The notes below the pieces were generated by a model. That model saw nothing but the letters and a program-made list of their open reading frames with translations, did not search any database and was not told where the DNA came from. DNA of 64,000 nt, from contig NZ_BAGH01000288.1 of the NCBI RefSeq assembly GCF_000308715.1, positions 1 to 64,000 of the forward strand. Reading direction: 5' to 3'. Positions 9,303-17,368 of this stretch are shown piece by piece; the first letter of the stretch is position 1; each line of letters begins with the position of its first letter. Both the position numbers and the translations under genes were made by a program. Origin of the DNA: Nocardia tenerifensis NBRC 101015. GTDB taxonomy: Bacteria > Actinomycetota > Actinomycetes > Mycobacteriales > Mycobacteriaceae.

Positions 9303-9809
9303 ATGTGGGCCGAGATGACCAGCATGGAAGCCCGTTTCGGAGACGCGACCCGAATCGTGCCCCTCCCGAACCCGTGGAACCTGACCAGCTACCTCGCCGC
9401 CGTCGCCGCGCACCGGGGCCGCTCCATCAGCCTGCACACCGCGCCCAAGGCCCTGCTGCACGAGATCGGTTGCGGCGGGGGCGGTCTGTGGATCGCGCGC
9501 AAGCACGACGACATCATCGTCTCCGACGTCGAGGCCACCGACCGCAACGCCGACCACATCGTCCTGCACCAGGTCGGGCACATGCTGCTCGGTCACGGCA
9601 CGCGGGAATCCACCCGCGAGGTGCCGCCGAGGCTGGCGCTCATGCTGCCCTCGGTGTCGCCGCAGTCGATCGAGCACATGCTCGGCCGCGACGAGTTCGG
9701 CGTGGAGCGGGAGCGCGAGGCGGAGGTGTTCGCCGACATGACCATGGTCTACGCGACGCTGCCGCAGCGGCGGAGCCGGTCGTTTCGGCTGTTCGGGCGC
9801 GGAAAGTAG
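9303..9809 (+). CDS. ImmA/IrrE-like (ParH-like) protein with a degenerate HQxxH zinc site
   Basis: The product is 168 residues. Residues 81-96 read NADHIVLHQVGHMLLGH, which lines up with the IVxHExxHxLLGH zinc-peptidase motif of ImmA/IrrE proteins. The catalytic Glu is replaced by Gln, so it probably binds but does not cut. A following EREREAEVFADMTMVYA helix matches the segment that supplies the third metal ligand in this fold. Actinobacteria carry many such proteins, often paired with an XRE regulator; no such partner is adjacent. ATG 9303 and ATG 9315 are both possible starts; neither has a strong ribosome-binding site. The end of the gene faces a DUF4254 gene three bases away. Confidence 0.62.
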   Translation: MWAEMTSMEARFGDATRIVPLPNPWNLTSYLAAVAAHRGRSISLHTAPKALLHEIGCGGGGLWIARKHDDIIVSDVEATDRNADHIVLHQVGHMLLGHGTRESTREVPPRLALMLPSVSPQSIEHMLGRDEFGVEREREAEVFADMTMVYATLPQRRSRSFRLFGRGK

Positions 9810-9812
9810 CGC

Positions 9813-10265
9813 TCACCAAGGGTCGTACGGGTCGTCGGGCAACCGCCGGACGCCGGTGCGCAGGTCGTCGATGAGGTCCTGGTAGCCGTCGGCCAGCTCC
9901 TCGATCCGCACCCAGGCGTCGTAGAAGACCGCCTCCGGCGCGAAGGCCAGCGCGGCGAAGGCCTGCGCGGTCATGCCGGCCAGCCGGTCCACCAGTCTGC
10001 CGACGGTCTCGAGGTGTTCGGGCGCGCCGATCTCCGGCACCGGGGTCGCCAGGGTGACCCAGCGATCGATGACGCGCACCAGTTCGGTACGGCGTCGATC
10101 GATCTTGACCGACTCGGCCGCCGGCGTGCACTCGCGCGCCAGGTGCAGTTGGGCCAGCTCGCCCGCCGCCTCCAGCATCGGATGGTCGGCGTGCGGAAAG
10201 CCACGAAAAGCCGCCAGCAGCAGATCCTTCCCCGGCAGAACCCGGTCGTACCCCGGCCGGTTCAC
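9813..10265 (-). CDS. DUF4254 domain protein (paralogue 2)
   Basis: The product is 150 residues with the full DUF4254 order: LLLAAFRGFP, an AAGELAQLHLARE helix, VKIDRRRTELVRVIDRWVTL, HLETVGRLVDRLAGM, then RIEELADGYQDLIDDLRTGV and RRLPDDP. I chose GTG 10265 because the pattern begins at NRPGYDRVLPGKD right after it, and a GGGGGTGC stretch lies 7-14 bases upstream. The same GGGGGTGC octamer lies in front of paralogue 1, at nearly the same distance. Function unknown. Compared with paralogue 1 it has the same length and domain limits. Confidence 0.78.
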   Translation of the reverse strand: MNRPGYDRVLPGKDLLLAAFRGFPHADHPMLEAAGELAQLHLARECTPAAESVKIDRRRTELVRVIDRWVTLATPVPEIGAPEHLETVGRLVDRLAGMTAQAFAALAFAPEAVFYDAWVRIEELADGYQDLIDDLRTGVRRLPDDPYDPW

Positions 10266-10485
10266 CTCAGCACCCCCGCCTGAGCGTGCGCGGGCCCGCC
10301 CCGCCCGTCGGGTGGTGTCGAATACCGCGCCTTCGCCGCAGCACACCTCGCACCTGGCACACATCGATAGCGTGAACGAGACTTCCCCCCTCCACGTCGA
10401 TTTCACCCACTTCCCGTCATCCGACACGCGCGCGGCAAATCTACCTGGTGCTTTACCTGGGAGTGCGGTAGTCGGGGCCGGTGCG

Positions 10486-11235
10486 TTACGCCGGGGTGAG
10501 GTAGTCGGGGCCGCCGATGTAGGTGGTGTGGCCGGATTCGGCGGGGACGGTGGTGGCTTCGGCTACGGCGGTGGCGAATTCGGCGATGGTGGGGAGGGGG
10601 GAGGTGTCGCGGCGGGCGGCTACGGCGTCGGGGTTTCGGCGTTCCAGCAGTTGGACGATGATGGTGCCGTCGATCATGTCGCCGGAGACGGTGTGCAGGG
10701 TGACGCCGCGGGCGGTGAGGGTGGGGATCATGGCGCGTAGGGCGTCCTCGCCTGCGCGTTTGCTGGCGGCGATCGGTTCGTAGTCGGCGGGGACCGGCTT
10801 GCGGCCGTGGAAGTGGGCTTGATGGCTCGTCACGAAGACGATGCGAGAGCCGGAAGGCATGTGCGGCAAGGCCAGATCGACGAGGCGGGTCTGCGCGTCG
10901 CGATTGATCTCCATCGCGTAGCCGGGAGCCGCGTTGCGTTCGAGCCCGCCCGAGGCATTGAGGACGAGGACATCCAACCGGCCGAACTCCTGGACGATGG
11001 ACTCGATCAGGCCGCGGGCGGAGTCCGCGTCGGCGATGTCCGCGCCCGCGACGGACGCACTGCCGCCCGCCGCGACGATCTCGTCGGCGATCAGCTTGGC
11101 GCGCCTCATCTTTTCGCGGTAATTGACGATCACATGATCTCCGCGCGCGGCAAGAATCCGCGCGGTCTCCGCGCCGATGCCGCGGGACGCGCCCGTGATC
11201 AGAACGATTCGCTGTCCGGCTGGTCGGCTCACCAT
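10486..11235 (-). CDS. Short-chain dehydrogenase/reductase (SDR) with an atypical active site
   Basis: The product is 249 residues with a Rossmann fold. The cofactor motif TGASRGIG is at residues 14-21 and NASGG (the NAG-equivalent) near residue 93. The Ser position is VTSHQAHF. The expected YxxxK is not present; the segment reads DYEPIAASKRAGED, with Tyr and Lys seven positions apart. The Lys of the ASK motif is kept, so either catalysis uses a different residue or the protein is not a standard oxidoreductase. It is divergent from an HxlR regulator across a 36-bp gap containing a strong palindrome, which suggests direct control by that regulator. A 14-bp piece of the 3' end (GGTAGTCGGGGCCG) is repeated 33 bp downstream of itself. 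Confidence 0.85.
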   Translation of the reverse strand: MVSRPAGQRIVLITGASRGIGAETARILAARGDHVIVNYREKMRRAKLIADEIVAAGGSASVAGADIADADSARGLIESIVQEFGRLDVLVLNASGGLERNAAPGYAMEINRDAQTRLVDLALPHMPSGSRIVFVTSHQAHFHGRKPVPADYEPIAASKRAGEDALRAMIPTLTARGVTLHTVSGDMIDGTIIVQLLERRNPDAVAARRDTSPLPTIAEFATAVAEATTVPAESGHTTYIGGPDYLTPA

Positions 11236-11271
11236 CTCCCTCTCGTCGCGGACCCCTCGGCCCGGCGAATT

Positions 11272-11313
11272 GCTTCTAAATCAGAATCACTATGGTAGTT
11301 CTGAATGAGAAGC
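11272..11313. promoter_or_regulatory. Palindromic operator between SDR and HxlR genes
   Basis: The left arm GCTTCTAAATCAGAA (11272-11286) and right arm TTCTGAATGAGAAGC (11299-11313) match as an inverted repeat in 13 of 15 positions, with a 12-base centre. It fills most of the divergent promoter region and overlaps the HxlR start codon at 11305, as expected of an autoregulated winged-helix repressor. Confidence 0.65.
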
Positions 11314-11649
11314 GCAAGCGGGGCGAGGCCACCCGACGACCCGGCCACCGCGCCGGCCCTGGCCGCGATGGAACTGCTCGGGCAGCGGTGGATCCTGCGC
11401 GTGCTGTGGGAGCTCGCGCCCGGCCGCCTCGGCTTCCTGGAACTGCGGCGACGCATGAACAACTGCTCCTCCAGCATGCTCTCCGTGCGCCTGCAACATC
11501 TGCAAAGCGCGGGCCTGATCGTGAAGAACGCCGACAAGTCCTACCAGCTCACCGACGCCGGAACGGAACTCGGCACCGCCCTGGAGAGCGTCTGGGCGTG
11601 GTCGCGCCGCTGGGAAGAATCGCTCAGCGGGAACGACCGAGCCGTTTGA
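11305..11649 (+). CDS. HxlR-family winged-helix transcriptional regulator
   Basis: The product is 114 residues, a normal length for HxlR. It shows LLGQRWILRVLWELAPGRLG, FLELRRRMNNCSSSMLSVRL and QHLQSAGLIVKN, followed by the wing (SYQLTDAGTEL), which together are the DUF24/HxlR domain. These regulators bind palindromes as dimers and often sense electrophiles or redox changes; this one has a single Cys in the recognition region (NNCSSS). It is divergent from the SDR gene and overlaps the shared palindrome, so it most likely controls itself and the SDR. The start codon lies inside the palindrome, and no ribosome-binding site is visible; translation may be leaderless or start lower down. Confidence 0.85.
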   Translation: MRSASGARPPDDPATAPALAAMELLGQRWILRVLWELAPGRLGFLELRRRMNNCSSSMLSVRLQHLQSAGLIVKNADKSYQLTDAGTELGTALESVWAWSRRWEESLSGNDRAV

Positions 11650-11682
11650 CCTTCCGCCTACCTGAGACTCCATGATGACCGG

Positions 11683-12726
11683 GTGGCTGAGTCCGACGGT
11701 TTGATCACGATAGGCGTGCTGGCGCGGGCGAGCGGGCTCACGCCGAGCGCGCTGCGGTTCTACGACGACTGCGGTTTGCTGGTGCCGGCCAGGGTCGATC
11801 CGCTGACCGGATACCGGTACTACACGGCCGCGCAGCGGGAACGCGCGGTGTCGATTCGCAGGCTGCGTGCCATCGAGGTACCGCTCGACGCGATCTCCGA
11901 GATCCTCTCCGGCGATGCCGAGCGCGCCGAGCGACTGCTGGACGAGCACGTCGACGAGCTGCGGCGACGGGCGCTGGAGGCCGAACGCGTCGCGAAGTCA
12001 CTCAAGCAGACGCTCGGCGCCTGTTCGACGGACGATCGTGTCACACTGCCCGCCGCCCTGCTGGCCGAGGCGTTCGAGCAGGTGCGCGCCGCCGCGGCGA
12101 GAAACCGCGAAATACCGGTGCTCGCAGGAATTCTCGTGGAGGCGAGCGGAAACTCCATGACGCTCACCGCCACCGACCGCTACCGGCTCTCGACCAGAAC
12201 CGTGGTGACTCAGGAGCGAGAAGGAGACTGGTCGCTCGTCCTCGACACCGGCGATCTCCCGCCGACCATCGCGTGGCTGCGTCGCCTGGACGACATCACG
12301 GCCACCCCGACGGACTGCGGACTGCTCCTAGCGGGTGCGGGTGTCGAGAGGTATTGCCAACTGATCGATGCACCGTTCCCCGACTATCGAGCCGTCCTGT
12401 CGACCCTCGCCCCGGTCCGGACGCGCGTACTCACCCCGCGCACCCCACTGCTCACCCTCCTCGAAACCTCCTCCCCCACAGTGCGATTCGAGATCGATCA
12501 GAACGGTCTGACCCTGACCGACAGCACCCGGCGCCACCGCCTGCCCGCGACGGTCACCGGCGCGGACATCACCCTCTCCTTCGAGGTCACGACCCTGCTC
12601 CCCGCCGTGCACGCCGCCCTCGGCCCCGATCTCATGCTCGACCTCGCCGCACCCGACCACCCGGTCGTCCTGCGCTCCGCCACCGACGGCGACCTCACCA
12701 CCCTCGCCATGCCCACCCGGCATTGA
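11683..12726 (+). CDS. MerR-type regulator fused to DNA polymerase III beta-clamp-like domains
   Basis: The product is 347 residues. Residues about 8-75 are a MerR DNA-binding domain (ITIGVLARASGLTPSALRFY, TGYRYYTAAQRERAV, then the LRAIEVPLDAISEIL helix). Residues 80-115 form a charged helix like the MerR dimerisation coil. From about 120 the sequence matches the second and third domains of the sliding clamp DnaN: ILVEASGNSMTLTATDRYRL and, at the end, PDHPVVLRSATDGDLTTLAM followed by PTR, equivalent to the MPxR end of DnaN. The clamp N-terminal domain is missing, so it cannot be the replicative clamp. Start GTG 11683 follows from where the MerR domain begins; the ribosome-binding site is weak. 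A TPR-like gene follows 19 bases later, probably co-transcribed. Confidence 0.85.
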   Translation: MAESDGLITIGVLARASGLTPSALRFYDDCGLLVPARVDPLTGYRYYTAAQRERAVSIRRLRAIEVPLDAISEILSGDAERAERLLDEHVDELRRRALEAERVAKSLKQTLGACSTDDRVTLPAALLAEAFEQVRAAAARNREIPVLAGILVEASGNSMTLTATDRYRLSTRTVVTQEREGDWSLVLDTGDLPPTIAWLRRLDDITATPTDCGLLLAGAGVERYCQLIDAPFPDYRAVLSTLAPVRTRVLTPRTPLLTLLETSSPTVRFEIDQNGLTLTDSTRRHRLPATVTGADITLSFEVTTLLPAVHAALGPDLMLDLAAPDHPVVLRSATDGDLTTLAMPTRH

Positions 12727-12745
12727 ACAGACAGGATCCGACGCC

Positions 12746-13237
12746 ATGCCAGACGACACCATGACCGCCATCACCCACGCGGTCACCCTCGGACACGAAG
12801 GACGACCCGACGAGGCCCGCGAGTCCCTGCTGACCCTGTGGAACTCCTTCGGCCCGCAGGGCGACCCACTCCACCGCTGCACCCTCGCCCACTACCTCGC
12901 CGATCTCTACGACGACGCCGCCGAGGCTCTCACCTGGGACATCCGCGCCCTGGACGCCGCGGACTCGCTGACCGACGCCCGCACCCGGCAGTTCGACTCC
13001 GCACTGGACGTCCGCGGTTTCTACCCGTCCCTGCACCTGAACCTGGCCGACAATTACCGCAGGCTCGGCTCGTTCGCCGCCGCCCGACGAGCGATCACCG
13101 CCGCCAAGGAAACCCTTCACACACTTCCCGAGAATCCTTACGGGACAATGATTCGCACCGCAGTCGAGGAAGTCGAGGCGGCGATCGCAGCCCGAGACAC
13201 CAGTCGCCGCGCCTCCGCCCCTACCGGCCGCAGGTAA
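12746..13237 (+). CDS. TPR-like helical protein downstream of the MerR-clamp fusion
   Basis: The product is 163 residues with three helix pairs resembling tetratricopeptide repeats (AITHAVTLGHEGRPDEARES, LHRCTLAHYLADLYDDAAEA and LHLNLADNYRRLGSFAAARR). It is soluble with no catalytic motif. It lies 19 bases after the MerR-clamp fusion gene and ahead of a clear terminator, so the two probably form a two-gene operon. A role as a protein-binding partner of the fusion is an inference from position only. Confidence 0.72.
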   Translation: MPDDTMTAITHAVTLGHEGRPDEARESLLTLWNSFGPQGDPLHRCTLAHYLADLYDDAAEALTWDIRALDAADSLTDARTRQFDSALDVRGFYPSLHLNLADNYRRLGSFAAARRAITAAKETLHTLPENPYGTMIRTAVEEVEAAIAARDTSRRASAPTGRR

Positions 13238-13243
13238 TGCATG

Positions 13244-13274
13244 AATGGCCCGCGCCGCGAAAGTGCGGGCCATT
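13244..13274 (+). terminator. Hairpin terminator after the MerR-clamp/TPR operon
   Basis: A perfect 10-bp stem, AATGGCCCGC (13244-13253) and GCGGGCCATT (13265-13274), with an 11-base loop, starts 6 bases after the stop at 13237. Confidence 0.75.
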
Positions 13275-13372
13275 TCCACCGAATCCCGGCCGGAGCCGGT
13301 GCTAACCTTGGCGCGAACAGAATTCGGCAGTATACGAACACCCCGGAACCAACAAGGTTTAGGCTGTGCGCC

Positions 13373-13873
13373 GTGGTCGAACCCCAACCCCCCATCGCGC
13401 CCCACCCCGATATCGCCCCCTTGGCCCCGCTGCTGGGCACCTGGCGCGGCACGGGACACGGCGAATACCCGACCATCGACTCCTTCGACTATGTGGAGGA
13501 AGTCCGGTTCGGCCACCTCGGCCGCCCGTTCCTCACCTACCGGCAGCGCACCCGCTCCGCCGACGGCGGTCGGCCCATGCACGCCGAGACCGGCTACCTG
13601 CGCTGCCCGAGCCCCGACCGGGTGGAGTTGATCCTCGCGCACCCCACGGGCATCACCGAAATCTGCGAGGGCGCACTGGATGTCGCCGACGGCGCGCTGC
13701 ACATGGAGTTCGACTCCACCAGCATCGGCCGCACCAGCACCGCGAAAATCGTTACCGCCCTAGGCCGTACGTTTCAGCTGAAGGGCGACACCATCGACTA
13801 CACGCTGCGCATGGCGGCGGTCGGCGAGCCGCTGCAACACCACCTCGCCGCCACGTTGCGCCGGGCCGAGTGA
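13373..13873 (+). CDS. Nitrobindin-like heme-binding beta-barrel protein (FABP-like family)
   Basis: The product is 166 residues and shows the nitrobindin order: [40 protein letters not shown], the ETGYLRCP strand, and a C-terminal HH pair ([11 protein letters not shown]) that would supply the heme-proximal His. Members bind ferric heme in an all-beta barrel and react with nitric oxide and peroxynitrite. GTG 13373 places the start just before the family's N-terminus; AAGGT lies upstream but far (about 14 bases). It is convergent with the TetR gene. Confidence 0.87.
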   Translation: MVEPQPPIAPHPDIAPLAPLLGTWRGTGHGEYPTIDSFDYVEEVRFGHLGRPFLTYRQRTRSADGGRPMHAETGYLRCPSPDRVELILAHPTGITEICEGALDVADGALHMEFDSTSIGRTSTAKIVTALGRTFQLKGDTIDYTLRMAAVGEPLQHHLAATLRRAE

Positions 13874-13888
13874 CCGCCGCGAAACTTC

Positions 13889-14455
13889 CTACGCCCCCAG
13901 CCCGTTCATGGCGAGGTCGATGAGCCGCCGCCAATCGCCGCTGCCCGTGCGGATGGTCGCGGACAGCGCGCCGACGAGCATGTAGACATCGCCCACCGTC
14001 GCGTCGGCGCGGATCGACCCCGCGGCGCGACCGTCGTCGAGCAGATCCCGCACGGCGGCTTCGAGTTCGGCCCGCGCCGCTCCCCTCGGCTCGGATTCGG
14101 TGGTGCCCCTTGCCGCCTCGATCGCCGAGGACAGCCCCCGGTCGCCCGCCAGCACCTCGCCGACCTTGGCGAGATACAGCTCCAGCCCGCGTTCGGGGCG
14201 GTTACGGCATTCGGTGCGCGCGTACTCGGCTAGCTCGGCGAACCGATGCTCGGCGACCGCTTCGATGAGGTCACCGCGCGTCGGGAAGTGCCGATAGACC
14301 GTGCCGACGCCAACCCCGGCCGCCTTGGCCAGCTCGGGCATCTGCACCTCGTCGCCGCGCTCGGCGAACAACGCGCGCGCGGCCGCCAGCACTCGCTCGC
14401 GGTTGCGGCGGGCGTCGGTGCGCCCAGTTCGGTTGGGCGGCAAGGGGGTTGACAA
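13889..14455 (-). CDS. TetR-family transcriptional regulator
   Basis: The product is 188 residues. The N-terminal HTH is complete (RRNRERVLAAARALFAERGD, then LAKAAGVGVGTVYRHFPTRG) and the ligand domain has the usual helical length. I chose TTG 14455 because GAGGAG lies 9 bases upstream and the reading frame above it is not protein-like. It is divergent from the cupin gene across a region holding a perfect palindrome, so it probably represses that gene and itself. The ligand is unknown. Confidence 0.88.
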   Translation of the reverse strand: MSTPLPPNRTGRTDARRNRERVLAAARALFAERGDEVQMPELAKAAGVGVGTVYRHFPTRGDLIEAVAEHRFAELAEYARTECRNRPERGLELYLAKVGEVLAGDRGLSSAIEAARGTTESEPRGAARAELEAAVRDLLDDGRAAGSIRADATVGDVYMLVGALSATIRTGSGDWRRLIDLAMNGLGA

Positions 14456-14484
14456 CTGTGGTGCTCCTCGGGCCTCATTGAAAC

Positions 14485-14503
14485 GGAAGCGGATTCCGCT
14501 TCC
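14485..14503. promoter_or_regulatory. Palindromic operator between TetR and cupin genes
   Basis: GGAAGCGGA (14485-14493) and TCCGCTTCC (14495-14503) form a perfect 9-bp inverted repeat around one base, the size expected for a TetR dimer site. It lies 30 bases from each of the two divergent start codons. Confidence 0.75.
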
Positions 14504-14532
14504 AGTATGACATCCAGGAAGGTAGCCCCACA

Positions 14533-14997
14533 ATGTCCCAGGACAGATTCCTCCTCCTCGAACCCGAACAGGTCCGCCCCGGCCGCGTGCCGATGCCGCC
14601 CGCGTTCGCCGTCAAGGCGATGACCTCCGACACCGAGGGCCGGTTCTCCCTGCTCGAAGTGGTTCTGGCACGGCCGATCCAGCGCCACATCCATCAGTCG
14701 GCCGACGAGTGCATCTACGTGCTCGAGGGCGAACTCGGCGTCGAGTTCGACGATCGCGACTACACCGTCGGCAAGGGCGGGTTCACCCTGCTGCCCAAGG
14801 GCGTGCCGCACGCCCTGCGCCCGGTGTCGACTCCCCCGCCCCGCGTCCTGCAAATCTCGTCGCCCGGCGGTTGGGAGCATTATCTCGAAGACCTTTTCGA
14901 GGCCGGGCCCGCCGTACTCACCGACGGCCGCCTGGACCCCGCGAAGATCAACCCGATCGCCGCCGCCTACGACATCCGTTACGAAGAACGTCCCTAG
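14533..14997 (+). CDS. Cupin-domain protein
   Basis: The product is 154 residues with one cupin barrel. Motif 1 is HIHQSADECIYVLEGELGVE (H-x-H, then E, then G) and motif 2 is GGFTLLPKGVPHAL, giving a full 3-His/1-Glu metal site. Single cupins of this size include dioxygenases, isomerases and sensors; the substrate is not predictable. AGGAAGG lies 9 bases before ATG 14533. Its divergence from a TetR gene with a shared operator suggests ligand-inducible expression. Confidence 0.82.
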   Translation: MSQDRFLLLEPEQVRPGRVPMPPAFAVKAMTSDTEGRFSLLEVVLARPIQRHIHQSADECIYVLEGELGVEFDDRDYTVGKGGFTLLPKGVPHALRPVSTPPPRVLQISSPGGWEHYLEDLFEAGPAVLTDGRLDPAKINPIAAAYDIRYEERP

Positions 14998-15003
14998 TCC
15001 GCA

Positions 15004-15041
15004 TCGCTCGGCGGCGGTACGCCGAATACCCCGCCGAGCGA
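15004..15041 (+). terminator. Hairpin terminator after the cupin gene; rest of gap empty
   Basis: TCGCTCGGCGG (15004-15014) and CCGCCGAGCGA (15031-15041) form a perfect 11-bp stem 7 bases after the cupin stop. The remaining stretch to 15322 holds no gene or repeat that I can support; it should contain the promoter of the small secreted protein that follows. Confidence 0.7.
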
Positions 15042-15322
15042 CGAAGAACATTTCGGCATGCAGAGTTTGTATTGCAATCGGTCAATTCCACGAAAACTCC
15101 GACACGCCCGGAGGTAGCCTCCTCCAAGATCTCCTGGAATGTGGCTCGAGGCACTTTTCCATGACACCGTGTCATCGGTCACCTGTGCTTGTTCGATGCA
15201 TTGACAGCGGTTTACGGTTCGGAAGTCAGCAAACTTTCAGAAAACTCCCGTGCGGTGTGTGCCGCACGGAACGTGCGACAACCCTTCCTCCGCCGACACC
15301 CCTGACCCGAGGGAGCCGAACA

Positions 15323-15478
15323 ATGAAGCGTTCCACCACAATTCTAGCCAGCGTGGCGATCGTTCTCGGCGGCGCCGCCGCCGTGCAGATTCTCGACGGC
15401 GGCGACGCGGGCGCGGCCGTCACGGGCACCGCCCACTCGTCCAGCAACCAGGCCGCACAGGACGGCGCGCCTCAGTAA
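15323..15478 (+). CDS. Small secreted peptide of unknown function
   Basis: The product is only 51 residues. MKRSTTILASVAIVLGGAAA is a signal peptide, with likely cleavage near GDAGAAVTG, which would release about 20 Ser/Gln/Ala-rich residues. GAGGGAG lies 9 bases before ATG 15323. It is convergent with the penicillin-binding lipoprotein gene, and the two stops overlap by seven bases. No motif beyond the signal peptide is visible. Confidence 0.6.
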   Translation: MKRSTTILASVAIVLGGAAAVQILDGGDAGAAVTGTAHSSSNQAAQDGAPQ

Positions 15479-17280
15479 CCGGCCGGCAGTGCGGCGAACA
15501 TATCGCGACTGACCGCGACCGCATTGTCGGAGCTGCCGCCCTTGACCAAGAGCGTCGCGAACGCGATATCCCCCCGGTAACCGACGAACCACGAGTGCGA
15601 CCCGCCGTCGACCTCGGCCTCGCCGGTCTTGCCGTACACCTCACCTTGGTCGGCGATCCGCTCGGCGGTGCCGCCGGTGACCACCCGGCGCATCATGGCC
15701 CGCAGTCCGGCGATCACCTGCGGCGCGAGATCGGGCGCGGCGCCCTCGACCGTCGTGGCGCGCCCCGCGATCAGATACGGCACCGGCACCGAGCCGTGCG
15801 CGATGGTGGCCGCCACCAGCGCCATGCCCAGCGGGCTGACCACGACCTTGCCCTGGCCGATGCCGTCCTCGGTCCGCTGGATCAGCTCGTCGGCGGGCGG
15901 CACCGACCCGGAGAACGTCGGCAGCCCGGCCACGGTGTAGCCGGGGCCGAGGCCGAGTTTCGCGGCGGCCGTGTGCAGCGCGTCGCCGGGCAGCTTGCTG
16001 GCCACGCTGGCGAACGAGGTGTTGCACGACCGCTCGTAGGCGGTGATCATCGGCACGTCGCCGACCGTGAACAGGTTGTAGTTGGGAATCGTGCGGTCCC
16101 CGATGATGATTCGGCTCGGGCACGGCAGCACCGTGTCCGGCGTGGCGAGACCGGTGGACATGGCCGCCGCCGCGGTCACCGTCTTGAACACCGAGCCGGG
16201 CGGATACTGCCCGATGGTCGCCACCGGGCCGTCCCGATCGGCCGCCTTGTTCTGCGCGATCGCCAGGATCGCGCCGGTCGACGGCCGGATCACCACCATC
16301 ATCGCCTGCTCCTCGCGCAGGTCCACGGCGCGTTGCGCGGCGTTCTGCACATTGCGGTCCACGCTGAGCGAGAACGACGGGGCGGGCTGCGACGGCACCT
16401 CGGTGAGCACGTCGGTGTCGGCGCCGTTGGCGTTCATGGTGACCACGCTCCACCCCGCCTTGCCGTCCACCTCCGCGATGACCGTCTTGCGGATCTGCGC
16501 GAGCAAATCCGGCGCGAAGCCGCGATCGGTGGGCACCAGATCCCACTGCGAGGTGATCACGACGCCGGGCAGGCCTATGAGATCGCCACTCACTTGGTCG
16601 AATTCGCCCTCGCTGAGCAGCGCGACGGTATACGCGCCCGTCGCCGCGACGGCCGCGTCCCGGATGTACTCGGGCGTGAGCTGCGGATCGAACTGGCGCA
16701 GCGCCGTCGACAGCGAGGTCGCGACCGCGCCGGGGTCGCCCGCCTTTGCCGCGGTGAACGCGACCCGGGAGACCTTGCCCGGCACCAGCACATCGCTGCC
16801 CGCCTGCTCGTTCACCCGCGCCCGCGGGGCCGGGGTGGCCCGCAGCGACATCGTCTGCGTGTCACCGAGTTTGGGGTGGATGTTCGACGAGGTCCAGCGC
16901 ACCCGCCAGCGACCGCCGCTGCGCCCCATCTGCAACTGGCCGGTGTAGCGCCAGATCCGCTCCTTGGGCAACCGCCACTCGTAGGTGTAATCGACGGTCG
17001 CGGTATCGCCATTGACCCTCGCGGAGCCGATGCGGGCCGTCAACTGCTCGGCCTGCAGGTGCTCCCACGCGGAACTCAGTGCGGCGCTCGCCTTTTCGGG
17101 CTGATTCGTCAGCTCGGCCGCGGCTTCCAGATCGTGCTCGGCGAACGCCTCCACGAAGTCGTCGGCCGTGGGCACCGGCCCCTGCGGTCCGCGGGCGCAA
17201 CCGGCCGCGGGCAGCGCGAACAGCGCGACGGCGAGGGTGACGAGGAGCGGTTTTCTCAGCGGTTCAATCCTGATCGACAT
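15472..17280 (-). CDS. Penicillin-binding lipoprotein (class B transpeptidase with MecA_N domain)
   Basis: The product is 602 residues. The N-terminus is a lipoprotein signal (LFALPAAGC), so the protein is anchored to the outer face of the membrane. Residues about 35-150 form the NTF2-like MecA_N domain, followed by a PBP dimer-type linker and a transpeptidase domain with SVFK (near 360), SCN (near 416) and KTGEAE (near 548), all three active-site motifs intact. It crosslinks peptidoglycan. I take it as the counterpart of the M. tuberculosis lipoprotein PBP next to gcpE (Rv2864c), from order and domains. ATG 17280 is chosen because the signal peptide starts there; no clear ribosome-binding site is visible. 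Confidence 0.92.
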   Translation of the reverse strand: MSIRIEPLRKPLLVTLAVALFALPAAGCARGPQGPVPTADDFVEAFAEHDLEAAAELTNQPEKASAALSSAWEHLQAEQLTARIGSARVNGDTATVDYTYEWRLPKERIWRYTGQLQMGRSGGRWRVRWTSSNIHPKLGDTQTMSLRATPAPRARVNEQAGSDVLVPGKVSRVAFTAAKAGDPGAVATSLSTALRQFDPQLTPEYIRDAAVAATGAYTVALLSEGEFDQVSGDLIGLPGVVITSQWDLVPTDRGFAPDLLAQIRKTVIAEVDGKAGWSVVTMNANGADTDVLTEVPSQPAPSFSLSVDRNVQNAAQRAVDLREEQAMMVVIRPSTGAILAIAQNKAADRDGPVATIGQYPPGSVFKTVTAAAAMSTGLATPDTVLPCPSRIIIGDRTIPNYNLFTVGDVPMITAYERSCNTSFASVASKLPGDALHTAAAKLGLGPGYTVAGLPTFSGSVPPADELIQRTEDGIGQGKVVVSPLGMALVAATIAHGSVPVPYLIAGRATTVEGAAPDLAPQVIAGLRAMMRRVVTGGTAERIADQGEVYGKTGEAEVDGGSHSWFVGYRGDIAFATLLVKGGSSDNAVAVSRDMFAALPAGY

Positions 17281-17368
17281 CGGCACCGATCGTAATAGCC
17301 AACGTCGAGCAAACCCCCGCAACGCTCCGTGTTTCTTTCCGCCGAAACAGCTTTCGCCCGCGGTGGTC

